A stretch of 64,000 nt of DNA from Oceaniferula spumae (GCF_042849255.1 NZ_AP026866.1:186001-250000); one strand, 5' to 3'. Shown: positions 8,817 through 18,208, numbered from the stretch's first letter. Notes: generated by a model from the letters alone, not told the origin. Translations and numbers: made by a program.

Positions 8817-9917
8817 TTACTTGCTATACTTCGCAACGAGGGCCTCCATTTCGGGCATCTGAGCCTCGATGGATTCTGCGAGGGCGATTTGAGAACGGGT
8901 GCGGTCGAGGTTGTGGCCGTCGCGGTGGATTTTGAAATAGACGTCGCCTTTGAGGTAGTCCGTCAGGAATCGGGTGCCGCATTCCATGGTGAGGAGTTTT
9001 CCTGAAAAGGCCAGGAGCGAACGCTCTTTGTCTGTTAGGAAGCTGCCGGCTGATGCGAGATAGCCTTTGACCAGTGCCTCGAACATGTGCATGCGCATGG
9101 TGATTTTGGAGGTGTCCACTTCGTCTTCGGCGACTGGGGAGGTGGCTGTGCGAACCATGTCACCGAAGTCATAAACTGCGGAACCAGGCATGGTGGTATC
9201 AAGGTCGATTACACAGACCCCTTCGCCAGTGACATCATCTAACATGACGTTGTTAAGTTTGGTGTCGTTGTGGGTGACTCGCAATGGGATTTCACCAGCT
9301 TCTAACATGTCGACGACTTTGCTGCCTTCCGACTGACGGGCCATAAACCAGTCGATTTCCTTTTGCACGTCATTAGCACGGTTCTCAGTGTCGGCTTCAA
9401 TGGCAGTGACGAGGTGTTCGAAGCGTTGTTTGGTGTTGTGGAAACCGGGGATCGTCTCGTGCAATGGCTCACCAGGCATGGTGGCGGCGAGTTTCTGGAA
9501 CTCGCCAAAGGCGCGGGCGGCTTCGGTGGCTTGAGCTTCGGACTCAATGGTATCGTATGTGCGGGCGCGCTCGATGAAAGGATAGGTCCGCCAGCAGTTG
9601 CCCTTGGCATCGATGGCGTGCGGGGTTCCATTCACCGATGGGACGCATGTCAGCGTCCGGCGACGAGCTTCAGGATTTCCATCTTCCAGTAACTGCTTCA
9701 GTGAATGCTCGGTGACACGTCCTACATTTTCCATCAGCTCGATGGGCTTTTTAAATGCTTCGGTACTGAGTCTCTGATGAATATAGCGCACACGCTGGCC
9801 TGCCTGATCGTAGTAGGCGCAGTAGGTGTCGTTGATGTGGCCGGAGCCGTATGGGTGACCGTTGACAAAGTCTGCGCGCATGTCGAAGAGACCGGCGACT
9901 TCTGCTAGATTGTGCAT
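8817..9917 (-). CDS. nahK: NahK-like N-acetylhexosamine 1-kinase, copy 2
   Basis: A 366-residue kinase whose start (9917) gives the family-typical N-terminus MHNLAEVAGLFDMRADF. Longer in-frame versions would overlap the upstream gene. Motifs: GSGHINDTY (about 25), YIHQRLS, catalytic VTHNDTKLNNVMLD (about 213), VIDLDTTMPG plus YDFGDMVRT (about 235-255), and LTMECGTRFLTDYLKGDVYF before the C-terminal helix. The family makes GlcNAc-1-P or GalNAc-1-P from the free sugar and ATP. The flanking nucleotidyltransferase and 4-epimerase could convert the product to UDP-GlcNAc/UDP-GalNAc, so the trio reads as an amino-sugar salvage route. Spacing is 15 bases to the epimerase and 34 to the nucleotidyltransferase. 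Confidence 0.9.
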   Translation of the reverse strand: MHNLAEVAGLFDMRADFVNGHPYGSGHINDTYCAYYDQAGQRVRYIHQRLSTEAFKKPIELMENVGRVTEHSLKQLLEDGNPEARRRTLTCVPSVNGTPHAIDAKGNCWRTYPFIERARTYDTIESEAQATEAARAFGEFQKLAATMPGEPLHETIPGFHNTKQRFEHLVTAIEADTENRANDVQKEIDWFMARQSEGSKVVDMLEAGEIPLRVTHNDTKLNNVMLDDVTGEGVCVIDLDTTMPGSAVYDFGDMVRTATSPVAEDEVDTSKITMRMHMFEALVKGYLASAGSFLTDKERSLLAFSGKLLTMECGTRFLTDYLKGDVYFKIHRDGHNLDRTRSQIALAESIEAQMPEMEALVAKYSK

Positions 9918-9951
9918 GGTGGGTAGAAAAAGTGTTAGATAGGGGGTGAAA

Positions 9952-10860
9952 TTAAGCGAGTGACTGGGGGTATTCTCCCTCATCGACCAATCGGCGGATG
10001 TTCTCGACGACGTGTGGTTTGTCGTCCGGGTAGGTGACACCGAACCATGAGCTGTCTGTTTCCAGCACTCGGCAGTCGGCTTTGCCATTGCGGATCAGCT
10101 CATCGATGAGGGTAGGGATGTAGCACTCGGATTTCATTTCCTCACCGCGCTCTTTTAGGAACTCGATGAAGTGGACTTCAAGGTGATCGAAGAGATCGGC
10201 AGTGAACCCCCAGAAGTTCATCGAGGCGATGGCGTCCTGGCTGACTTCGCGGCGTTCTCCATCGAGCCAATTGCCCTGGATGCTTCCGGTTTCTTGTTTG
10301 ATCTCAGTGACCTCCTCGACGTCTTTGAGGAAACCGTTTTCCGCAGAGCAAATACCACGGTTTACGTCGCCGTGATCGGAGAGAGTTTTGAGCAGGTGGT
10401 AGCCTACCATGCAGTAGTGGGAGACTCCGTCGGTTGCTTTGGAGGCATGATCGAAGTAGGTGGCCATGCGTTTGTAGGAATCGGAGCCATAGAAGTCGTC
10501 GGCATTAATCACAGCGAAAGGTCCGTCGATGGCATTGCGTGCTGCGCGGATGGCGTGGGTGGTGCCCCAGGGTTTGACACGACCCTCGGGAATGCTGAAC
10601 CCCTCCGGAAGATCGTCGAGTTTCTGGAAGACATAATCCACCTGAATCTTATCGGCAAAACGACTTCCGACCTGCTCTTTAAACGACTCAGCAAAGTCCT
10701 CGCGGATGATGAAAACGACGCGAGTAAACCCGGCGCGGATGGCATCGAAAACAGAATAATCGAGCACGGTTTCGCCGTTAGGACCCATCGGGTCCATCTG
10801 TTTCAGGCCGCCGTATCGGCTGCCCATTCCTGCTGCGAGAACGAGAAGTGTGGTTTGCAT
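9952..10860 (-). CDS. Sugar-1-phosphate nucleotidyltransferase
   Basis: A 302-residue protein with a GT-A-like nucleotidyltransferase fold. The N-terminal signature LAAGMGSRYGGLKQ (residues 8-21) holds the G-x-G-x-R nucleotide loop and the Lys. VINADDFYG (about 117) provides the metal-binding acidic pair. It is the first gene of the kinase / epimerase cluster, so the likely job is transfer of UMP from UTP onto an N-acetylhexosamine 1-phosphate. The particular nucleotide and sugar cannot be read from sequence. It is divergently oriented to the dehydrogenase operon beginning at 11161. Confidence 0.88.
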   Translation of the reverse strand: MQTTLLVLAAGMGSRYGGLKQMDPMGPNGETVLDYSVFDAIRAGFTRVVFIIREDFAESFKEQVGSRFADKIQVDYVFQKLDDLPEGFSIPEGRVKPWGTTHAIRAARNAIDGPFAVINADDFYGSDSYKRMATYFDHASKATDGVSHYCMVGYHLLKTLSDHGDVNRGICSAENGFLKDVEEVTEIKQETGSIQGNWLDGERREVSQDAIASMNFWGFTADLFDHLEVHFIEFLKERGEEMKSECYIPTLIDELIRNGKADCRVLETDSSWFGVTYPDDKPHVVENIRRLVDEGEYPQSLA

Positions 10861-11160
10861 ATAAATAGTGAGTAGGGAAAATTTTCACGCGCGTTATGCT
10901 TGGGGGGGATAATTTTGGCAACGGTTTCTTTTCCGTTGCTGTCATTCATTCTCGTATTTATCCGTTTTATCCACAGTTGGTTATTTTTCTGGCATGGCTG
11001 TTTGTAAAGAATGCTATTGCCAGCAATGCCCCCTCTGGCTTTTAATTGCTCTGCGGGTGCGCGGCAATCGACAGTGACTTCACTCTTTGTCTCGCGCCCT
11101 TCAACCTTTCGGTAAAAGGCTGTCGTCTAGCAGTCGAATTCCGGGAACAACAACAACTGC
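10861..11160. other. Divergent intergenic region with a 7-bp hairpin
   Basis: A 300-base spacer between the divergent nucleotidyltransferase and E1-alpha genes that should hold both promoters. I see an inverted repeat GCAACGG / CCGTTGC (10918-10924 with 10933-10939, 8-base loop). It has no T run on either strand, so it is more likely an operator or structural element than a terminator. No convincing -35/-10 pair or coding frame was found. Confidence 0.4.
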
Positions 11161-12192
11161 ATGGATACCACGACTGACGGCGCCCAAGTGAAGACGGATC
11201 AACTCGACCGCGACCATGTGCGGAAGGTTTTCCGGGCCATGCAGACCTCTCGCATTCTCGAAAACAAACTGGGCAGTCTCTATAAAGCGGGGAAAATCGT
11301 CGGTGGTGTTTATCTCGGCAAGGGTCAGGAGGCAGTCAGTGCCTCACTGGCATCGTGTCTGACCAAAGGGCGCGATATTTTTGCCCCGCTGATCCGCGAT
11401 CAGGCAGGGCGTACAGCATTCGGCGAGGAAATCATCGACTGCACCCGCACTTACCTAGGTTCCGTAGAGGGGCCGATGAAAGGGCGTGATGGAAACATCC
11501 ATCGCGGTCGTCCGTCCGAGGGCATGCCAGCCATGATTTCCCACCTTGGTGCAGCCATCTCACTGGTGAGCGGCATGCTACTGGCGAAGCGGATCACGGG
11601 CGAGTTGGACGGTGCTGTCGGCGCCACCTGCGTCGGTGACGGCTGCACATCCACCGGTGCTTTCCATGAAGGATTGAACACCGCCGCTGTGGAGAATTTA
11701 CCCTTGGTGCTGACCATTGCTAACAATCAATACGCCTACTCGACACCGAATGACCGACAGTTCGTCTGCAAAGACCTCGTCGATAAAGCCATCGGCTACG
11801 GTGTGCGCGGACACAGCGTTGACGGCACCGACATGCTGGCCTGTATCAAGGTGATGCAAGAAGCGGTGAATCGTGCCAGAGCGGGGGAAGGGCCGCAATT
11901 GGTCGTAGCCTCCATGTTGCGCCTAACAGGTCACGGCGAACATGACGACGGCTCCTACGTGGATGCCTCGCTCAGAGAGTCTGGTCTCGGTCGCGACAGT
12001 ATCGATGTCGGCAGCGCCCAGCTGATCGAACATGGCTACGCCACCGCCGAAGAAATCGATGCCTGGGCATCCGAATCCGCTGATCTGGTTCAGGAAGCCG
12101 TAGCCATTTCCCAAAAAGAAAACGCCCCAGATCCCTATCAGGACGACTGGGCCGCCTTTTCAAATCCAGCCAATACAGATTTCCACAGTTGA
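11161..12192 (+). CDS. 2-oxoacid dehydrogenase E1 component, alpha subunit
   Basis: A 343-residue thiamine-diphosphate enzyme subunit of the PDH/AcoA type. The thiamine-binding motif begins GDGCTSTGAFHEGLN (about 160) and ends in the NNQYAYSTP segment, the expected GDG...NN spacing. The N-terminal ILENKLGSLYKAGKI region and GVYLGKGQEAV match the family start. It performs decarboxylation of a 2-oxoacid together with the beta subunit encoded next. Its TGA stop overlaps the ATG of the beta gene, indicating translational coupling. Substrate (pyruvate, acetoin or branched-chain) cannot be decided from the sequence. Confidence 0.93.
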   Translation: MDTTTDGAQVKTDQLDRDHVRKVFRAMQTSRILENKLGSLYKAGKIVGGVYLGKGQEAVSASLASCLTKGRDIFAPLIRDQAGRTAFGEEIIDCTRTYLGSVEGPMKGRDGNIHRGRPSEGMPAMISHLGAAISLVSGMLLAKRITGELDGAVGATCVGDGCTSTGAFHEGLNTAAVENLPLVLTIANNQYAYSTPNDRQFVCKDLVDKAIGYGVRGHSVDGTDMLACIKVMQEAVNRARAGEGPQLVVASMLRLTGHGEHDDGSYVDASLRESGLGRDSIDVGSAQLIEHGYATAEEIDAWASESADLVQEAVAISQKENAPDPYQDDWAAFSNPANTDFHS

Positions 12193-13163
12193 TGAGCGAC
12201 GTAACCTACATTGATGCCATTCACGCCGCTCTGAGCGATGCCATGGAGCAAGACCCGCGAGTCTTTCTCTACGGCCAAGACATCGGAAAATTCGGAGGAG
12301 CGTTCAAGGCCACCAAGGGGCTTCAGGAAAAATATCCTGAACGCGTGTTGGACGCCCCCATCAGTGAGGACGCCATGGCCGGTGTCGCCATCGGTGCCGC
12401 TATCGAGGGAGCTCGACCGGTTCTCGAGATGCAGTTTGCCGACTTTTCCTCGGTCGCTTTCAACCAGATTGTCAATCAGGCCGCCACCCATTACTTCCGC
12501 ACCGGTGTTCCCGTGCCGCTGACAGTGCGCTTGCCCTCCGGCGGAACTCCCGGCTCTGGCCCATTCCATAGCCAGAGTATGGAGGCCATCTATGCTCATT
12601 ACCCAGGTCTGGTGGTAGTTACGCCAGCCACCGTGGCAGATGCCTACTCGATGCTGATTGATTCCATCGAGATGGAGGACCCGGTGATCTACTGCGAGCA
12701 CAAGTTTCTCTACCGATGGTTGAAATCGAACGATTTCAAAGGTGACGGTCTTCCCATTGGAAAAGCCCGAGTCACTCGTGCCGGCAAACACGCCACCGTG
12801 GTGACCTACAGCGCGATGGTCCACGAGGCTGTCCGTGCCGCCGAAATGCTCCAGGCCGAAGGCGGCTGGGAAATCGAGGTGGTCGATCTCCGTTCGGTCA
12901 AACCCATGGACACCGATACCATCATCGCATCGGTCGCCCGCACTGGCCGACTTCTTGCCGTGGGGGAGGCGTTTCCTTGGGGGGGCGTCACTGCCGAAGT
13001 GGTGTCCCGTGTCTGCTCGGATGGCTTCCATTTGCTCGATGCCCCACCGGTCAGACTCAACGCCCGTGATACTCCCATTCCATATCACCCGAAACTATGG
13101 GCCGCGCACCGTCCAACCCCCGAGTCGATAGCTGAATCCTTGCGTAAGTTGCTTAACTACTAA
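12192..13163 (+). CDS. 2-oxoacid dehydrogenase E1 component, beta subunit
   Basis: A 323-residue transketolase-type subunit. The ATG at 12192 overlaps the alpha-subunit stop by one base; a TTG one codon earlier is the alternative. Typical segments are YGQDIGKFGGAFKAT (about 27-42), EDAMAGVAIGAA, and MQFADFSSVAFNQIVNQ (about 80). GGTPGSGPFHSQSME follows with a His of the active-site channel, and VVDLRSVKPMDTDTI opens the C-terminal domain. It forms the heterotetrameric E1 with the preceding product and acylates the lipoyl domain of the E2 encoded 31 bases downstream. Confidence 0.93.
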   Translation: MSDVTYIDAIHAALSDAMEQDPRVFLYGQDIGKFGGAFKATKGLQEKYPERVLDAPISEDAMAGVAIGAAIEGARPVLEMQFADFSSVAFNQIVNQAATHYFRTGVPVPLTVRLPSGGTPGSGPFHSQSMEAIYAHYPGLVVVTPATVADAYSMLIDSIEMEDPVIYCEHKFLYRWLKSNDFKGDGLPIGKARVTRAGKHATVVTYSAMVHEAVRAAEMLQAEGGWEIEVVDLRSVKPMDTDTIIASVARTGRLLAVGEAFPWGGVTAEVVSRVCSDGFHLLDAPPVRLNARDTPIPYHPKLWAAHRPTPESIAESLRKLLNY

Positions 13164-13194
13164 GAAATACGAATAATTTTACGTTTTTACCATC

Positions 13195-14445
13195 ATGCCA
13201 AAAGTCCCCATTCTCATGCCTCAGCTGGGCGAATCCATCGCCGAGGCCACCATCATCCGGCTCAATATCGCGGTTGGCGAGACCGTGGTTCCAGATCAGG
13301 AAGTGATCGAGGTGGAGACCAATAAAGCCACCATGGGCGTAACCGCACTTTGCGCTGGCGAGGTGATCGATATCGTCGCCCAAGAAGGCGTCAGCTACGC
13401 AGTCGGCACCGTGCTAGGTGTGCTGGAGGTGACTCAGGATGAGCTGGATCGTACCGGTGAAACTACGCTCGACGACATCGCTTCCGCGGAAAATGCCAAT
13501 CCATCCACGCAGTCGTCCGGCTCAGGAGGCGGCGATGAGGAGGCGAACTTGCATTTCAAAACCGAAGATGGCGGTTACCATGAACCAAAACTCGTGGAGC
13601 CCAATGTGCAAGGTCTGCCCGTGCCCACCGGCAAGGGTGGTGCTCATTACATTTCCCCACGCATGCGCGCCCGCATGACCGAACTCGGTCTCCGTGCCGC
13701 CGATATTTCAGCCATTACTGGCAGTGGTGCCGGTGGACGTGTTACCGTTGAGGACTTGGAGAATTTCCTCGAATACATCGACACCTGGCCACGCACCAAG
13801 GCCTCGCCCATGCGTCTTGCCGTCGCCGATGCCATGCGCCGCAGTTGGACGCGTCCCTTGGCCACCGTCGCACGCCCCTTGGTAATGGACAAAATCCTCA
13901 ACCATCGTCGCAGCCAAAACCCGAAACCCGGCCCGGCTCTCTATCTTCTTCGTGCCCTGGCCATCGCCTTGGCGGAAAATCCGACCACTGCCGGTTATCT
14001 CATCGGTGAAAACGTGGTGCACCCGCGCGCCTTCGATATCGGTGTGGCGGTGCAGGTGGACGACGGTGTTCTCGTTCCCATCATTCGCAATGCCGATACC
14101 AAGACTCTCAGCGAGCTGGTCGCGGACTACGATAATCTGGTCGAGCTCGCTCGCGCCCGCAAGCTGCCCGCAGACGCCACACAGCACGGCATCGCCACGG
14201 TGACCAATTTCGGCACCTTCGGCCTGACTTGGGGAACACCCATTCCTCTTCCGAATGAAACCTTGATCCTCGGACTCAGCGCCGGGGTGAAAAAACCCGT
14301 GTGGAGCGATCAAACAGGCACCTTTATCCCTGTCACTGAGGCTGAAATAGATCTGACCTTCGATCACCGTGTGGTCGACGGCGGCGGCGCGGGTATGTTG
14401 CTCAACCGTATTTCCGAGCTTCTGCAGGCGCCCGAGCAGCTTTAA
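13195..14445 (+). CDS. Dihydrolipoamide acyltransferase (E2)
   Basis: A 416-residue E2. Lipoyl domain at residues 1-78 with the modified Lys in VETNKATMG; most relatives have ETDKA, here Asn replaces Asp beside the Lys. A flexible linker (about 90-140) is followed by a peripheral subunit-binding domain SPRMRARMTELGLRAADI ... GAGGRVTVEDLENF (about 145-185). The acyltransferase domain ends in FDHRVVDGGGAGMLL, carrying the catalytic His and Asp. Together with the two upstream genes it forms an E1-E2 operon. No E3 (lipoamide dehydrogenase) gene is adjacent, so E3 must come from elsewhere in the genome. Confidence 0.94.
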   Translation: MPKVPILMPQLGESIAEATIIRLNIAVGETVVPDQEVIEVETNKATMGVTALCAGEVIDIVAQEGVSYAVGTVLGVLEVTQDELDRTGETTLDDIASAENANPSTQSSGSGGGDEEANLHFKTEDGGYHEPKLVEPNVQGLPVPTGKGGAHYISPRMRARMTELGLRAADISAITGSGAGGRVTVEDLENFLEYIDTWPRTKASPMRLAVADAMRRSWTRPLATVARPLVMDKILNHRRSQNPKPGPALYLLRALAIALAENPTTAGYLIGENVVHPRAFDIGVAVQVDDGVLVPIIRNADTKTLSELVADYDNLVELARARKLPADATQHGIATVTNFGTFGLTWGTPIPLPNETLILGLSAGVKKPVWSDQTGTFIPVTEAEIDLTFDHRVVDGGGAGMLLNRISELLQAPEQL

Positions 14446-14486
14446 ATCACCTTGCTGCCTCAATCGACCGATGTTAACCCTGTGGG

Positions 14487-15752
14487 GTGAAATTGATCGT
14501 CATCGTGTTTCTACTGGGCCTGCAGCCGCTCGCTGCGATCCCCAACCAAATCATCGGCGGCGTCAATCAGGCGAACAGCCCGCTGAACGGTCAGGAACTG
14601 GCTGGACGCTTGTTACAACCTGATCTTTGGCAGGGGAAATCCAGGCTGCCCGGCAACTGGAAGGAGGAGAATCGCATTGCGGAAACAAAAACGTCGCACT
14701 TGCTCGCAAAACCTAAAGTGTTCGGGCTGGATGCGATTTTGCTCAGGGCAACCCATCGTGGTGATGATCTGGAGTCGGTGACCGTGATCTTCGCCGATGC
14801 CGGTTCCTATTTTCCATACCTGCAGCGAAAGCCGGGTGTGCCAATCGAGAAGCAGCGCCAGGACTTATTGGAAAAACAACGCGCGTTTCAGGAACTCTAT
14901 TCGACTGCCTTTGAAAAGTTGAACGAGGAGTTGGAGAAAAGGGCTGGGAGGAAGGCGAAGGAGAGTCGATGGGGTTCGTCACGGACACTCCGTGCGGATC
15001 TGTTAGTCTATGAAATTGGCAAAATTCAGGCCGTTCTCTTTGCCGAGAATGGCAGGCTGCTCCGCCTGACTCTGACCCGCGACCGTGATCTCTATCGCAA
15101 AGGTTGGTTGGATCAAAAACGGATCAAAATGTCGGGTAGCGAGTTGTCCAGACACTATAGCGATCAGGTAAAAATTTCTCAAAACGGTGACCACGTCATC
15201 GAAGGAGTGAAGCCAGTGCCACAGGGGTATCGACCCTACTGCGGTCTGAACTCGCTGACGATGGTCGCGCAGTATTACGGACTGCATCTCGATGAAGATT
15301 GGATGGCAGTGGCTGGGAAATTTCAAAACACCGGGTCGGCCGCAGGTTCTAACATGCTCACACTTTACAATGCCACCGCGCGTGAGGCCAGGTTATCGAT
15401 GAATCGAGAGACCAAGTTCCAATTTTCCAAAGCTCGCGCCCTGATCAAATCCGGACTGCCGGTGGTGGTGTGGCGGCGGTTTGATTTCCAGCGGAACCAG
15501 ATGCACATCAAGTTGGCTCAAAAATTTGCGGAAGATCCTAACGCCTTGCTTCCGGAGCCTGATACGGCGGATCGCGCCACTTGGCCGGGCGATGAGCATC
15601 CGGTGCACGCATCTGTCATCGTCGGCTTCAACGACAAACGCAAGGAGGTCTTGTTTATCGAGAGCTGGGCTGGCCAGTCGGTTCCCAGACGCATGCGCTA
15701 CGAGGAACTCGAGGCCACGGCCACGATGGTTTTTTACTTCGAGGGGAAATAG
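14487..15752 (+). CDS. Exported C39-like cysteine peptidase domain protein
   Basis: A 421-residue protein starting at GTG 14487; a signal peptide (KLIVIVFLLGLQPLAAIP) supports this start. The N-terminal half (to about 230) is not recognised. The C-terminal half has a papain-like C39 arrangement: YRPYCGLNSLTMVAQYYG with the putative nucleophile Cys (about 252), VHASVIVGFN with His (about 374), and FIESWAGQ with an acidic/Asn position. C39-like domains cleave or bind peptides at Gly-Gly sites, but many stand-alone members are of unknown activity. It follows E2 by 41 bases, which may be simple adjacency. Confidence 0.8.
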   Translation: MKLIVIVFLLGLQPLAAIPNQIIGGVNQANSPLNGQELAGRLLQPDLWQGKSRLPGNWKEENRIAETKTSHLLAKPKVFGLDAILLRATHRGDDLESVTVIFADAGSYFPYLQRKPGVPIEKQRQDLLEKQRAFQELYSTAFEKLNEELEKRAGRKAKESRWGSSRTLRADLLVYEIGKIQAVLFAENGRLLRLTLTRDRDLYRKGWLDQKRIKMSGSELSRHYSDQVKISQNGDHVIEGVKPVPQGYRPYCGLNSLTMVAQYYGLHLDEDWMAVAGKFQNTGSAAGSNMLTLYNATAREARLSMNRETKFQFSKARALIKSGLPVVVWRRFDFQRNQMHIKLAQKFAEDPNALLPEPDTADRATWPGDEHPVHASVIVGFNDKRKEVLFIESWAGQSVPRRMRYEELEATATMVFYFEGK

Positions 15753-15791
15753 CCACTCGACCTCGATGCCGGCTCCGCGCAGATTGGCGTC

Positions 15792-16718
15792 ATGCAGCAA
15801 ATCGTTTTTCTTGATACCGCCACCACCGATCGTGATGACCTGGACTTATCCAGTCTGGAATCCCTCGGTCAGCTAACATACCACCCGCTGACATCCCCCC
15901 AGCAAACTGCGGAGAGGCTGGAGAAAGCCACCATCGCGATCACAAATAAGGTTGTGATCGGTGGAGATGTGTTAGAGAAGTGTCCGAATTTGAAGCTGAT
16001 CTGCGTAGCGGCCACCGGAGTCAACTGCATCGATCTCGATGCCGCCGAACGCCACGGAGTTCCCGTGCTCAATGTCTCTGGGTACTCCACGGATTCCGTC
16101 GCGCAGCACGTTTTCGCGATGATGCTGTCACTGGCGACCAGTCTGCATCGCTACGCTCCCGAGTCCGAAAAATGGGCTGAGTCTCCGATGTTCACGCGCC
16201 TCGATTACCCAATCTTTGCTCTGGCTGGCAAAACACTAGGCATTGTGGGTTTGGGAAATATTGGCCAAAAAGTGGCGGAGATTGCCCAAGCCATCGGAAT
16301 GAAAGTCGTGGCCTACGCCCGTGAAAATGCAGAGAGCAGCGGGGGAATCGAGCGACTCGAAAAGGAACAATTCTTCGCCCAATCAGACGTGATCACGCTC
16401 CATTGCCCACTGACACCCGAGACAGAAAATATCATCAACAAGGAAACTCTCCAGTTATGCAAACCCGGAGCCATCTTGATCAACACCGGCCGCGGCCCAC
16501 TGATCGATGAACACTCGGTCGCCGAAGCCCTCCGCACTGGGCAGTTAGGTGGAGCAGGACTCGATGTGTTAACAGCAGAGCCTCCGTCCAAAGATCATCC
16601 GCTGTTAGCCAAGGATATCCCCAACCTCCTCATCACCCCACACACCGCCTGGGCAAGCAAGGAGTCCCGGCAACGCCTCATCGAAGGCGTTGCCGAGAAC
16701 ATCAGAAATTTCAAGTAG
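15792..16718 (+). CDS. D-isomer-specific 2-hydroxyacid dehydrogenase (hydroxypyruvate reductase-like)
   Basis: A 308-residue NAD(P)-dependent dehydrogenase. The nucleotide-binding motif GIVGLGNIGQKVAEIA lies at about 150. The three catalytic positions are visible: Arg in INTGRGPLID (about 236), Glu in VLTAEPPSKD (about 262) and His in ITPHTAWAS (about 282). The ITPHTAWAS motif and overall length fit the glycerate dehydrogenase / hydroxypyruvate reductase branch. It would reduce hydroxypyruvate or glyoxylate. It starts 39 bases after the C39-like gene on the same strand; no other serine-cycle or photorespiratory gene is close. Confidence 0.9.
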   Translation: MQQIVFLDTATTDRDDLDLSSLESLGQLTYHPLTSPQQTAERLEKATIAITNKVVIGGDVLEKCPNLKLICVAATGVNCIDLDAAERHGVPVLNVSGYSTDSVAQHVFAMMLSLATSLHRYAPESEKWAESPMFTRLDYPIFALAGKTLGIVGLGNIGQKVAEIAQAIGMKVVAYARENAESSGGIERLEKEQFFAQSDVITLHCPLTPETENIINKETLQLCKPGAILINTGRGPLIDEHSVAEALRTGQLGGAGLDVLTAEPPSKDHPLLAKDIPNLLITPHTAWASKESRQRLIEGVAENIRNFK

Positions 16719-16846
16719 GACGACTTTGAAAGTTGTCGGCAACCCACGTGTCCTCCAAAGCCTTGGCGTAGGGGGAAGGAATAATCAACCCAAGGAGCTA
16801 TCAAGATTCGCGTGTGTTCGCGGGAATTTGAAGTTAGGAAAAAAAC

Positions 16847-18208
16847 CTAACGCCCACGATTCTGCCTGCGCCTGTTAGAAGAAGCCCGGCCAGATGGCGC
16901 CGCTGATTTCTTCTCACCAGCCTTGCCACCGCGAGATGGATTACGTCCGCCGCCTCCATTGCGGCCACCATGTTTACGAGGCCCTTGGGCCTGACGCATT
17001 TGTTGCTTGCGGGCATTGGCTGCCTTCATCACTTCACTGGCAGTCGGTGGACGCTTAGGCCACAGCTCAGGAGTAAAGCCTTCCACATCGGTGAGAGGGA
17101 TGCGCTGCTTGATGAGCTTTTCGATCGCAGTAAAAAACGGACGCTCGTCATTACAGACGAGCGAGATTGCTTCACCTTCTTTACCAGCACGACCGGTCCG
17201 GCCAATGCGGTGCACGTAGTCCTCAGGGATGTTAGGCAGCTCAAAATTGATCACATGCGGAAGCTGGGCGATGTCCAGTCCACGGGCGGCGATGTCGGTC
17301 GCCACCAGCACTCGGATTTTTCCCTGCTTGAAGCCTTCCAGTGCCTTGGTGCGAGCACCTTGGCCTTTGTTACCGTGAATGGCGGCGGAGTTGATACCGG
17401 ACTTTTCCAGCTTCTGGCTCAGGCGATTGGCGCCGTGTTTGGTACGAGTGAAAACGAGCACCTGCTTCCAGTTTCCTTCCTGGATCAGCTTGATGCAGAT
17501 CTCGGATTTGTGAGTGTTGTCACAGCGATAAGCACGCTGCGCCACCGTCTCAGCGGTGGTGTTCTCAGGACTGACCTCGATGGTCACCGGGTTGAGGAGA
17601 AGCTCATTGGTCATCTGCTTGATCTCCTTCGAGAAGGTGGCGGAGAAAAGCAGGTTCTGGCGTTTCTTCGGCAGCATCTTGATGACCTTGCGGATGTCGT
17701 TGATGAATCCCATGTCGAGCATGCGGTCGGCTTCGTCGAGCACCAGCATGTTGACCTTGTCCAACTTGCAGGCACCTTGCTGGCACAGGTCTAACAGTCG
17801 ACCCGGTGTTGCCACGAGAATATCGATGCCGTCTTTGAGCTTACGAATTTGCGGTCCAATTTTCACACCGCCGTAAACGACCATGCTGCGCAGTTGGAGG
17901 TATTTTCCATAGTCGATGATGCTCTGCTCCACCTGCGCCGCAAGTTCACGCGTCGGGGTGAGCACAAGCGCACGGATGGGCCGACCGCGCGACGGTTTGG
18001 CGTCGCCAGTCTCATCGAGGATCTGCATCATCGGCAGGGTGAATCCTGCGGTTTTGCCAGTGCCGGTCTGGGCAGCGGCGATCATGTCTCTGCGGGCCAA
18101 GACAGCCGGAATGGCCTGGGCTTGGATGGGAGAGGGGGTGTCGTATCCTTTGTCGGAGACAGCACGGAGAAGGTTTTCAGATAAGCCGGTATCGGCAAAA
18201 GTAGTCAT
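16847..18208 (-). CDS. DEAD-box RNA helicase, RhlE-like
   Basis: A 453-residue helicase with a full motif set: Q motif (YDTPSPIQAQAIP), AQTGTGKT (about 46), PTRELA, TPGR, DEAD (about 150), SAT, a DIAARGLDI block and HRIGRTGR (about 325). The C-terminal tail from about residue 385 is Arg/Gly/Lys-rich (GGRNGGGGRNPSRGG) and likely binds RNA nonspecifically. RhlE proteins remodel RNA in ribosome assembly or the degradosome. It converges on the dehydrogenase gene ending at 16718, with 128 bases between. Confidence 0.95.
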   Translation of the reverse strand: MTTFADTGLSENLLRAVSDKGYDTPSPIQAQAIPAVLARRDMIAAAQTGTGKTAGFTLPMMQILDETGDAKPSRGRPIRALVLTPTRELAAQVEQSIIDYGKYLQLRSMVVYGGVKIGPQIRKLKDGIDILVATPGRLLDLCQQGACKLDKVNMLVLDEADRMLDMGFINDIRKVIKMLPKKRQNLLFSATFSKEIKQMTNELLLNPVTIEVSPENTTAETVAQRAYRCDNTHKSEICIKLIQEGNWKQVLVFTRTKHGANRLSQKLEKSGINSAAIHGNKGQGARTKALEGFKQGKIRVLVATDIAARGLDIAQLPHVINFELPNIPEDYVHRIGRTGRAGKEGEAISLVCNDERPFFTAIEKLIKQRIPLTDVEGFTPELWPKRPPTASEVMKAANARKQQMRQAQGPRKHGGRNGGGGRNPSRGGKAGEKKSAAPSGRASSNRRRQNRGR

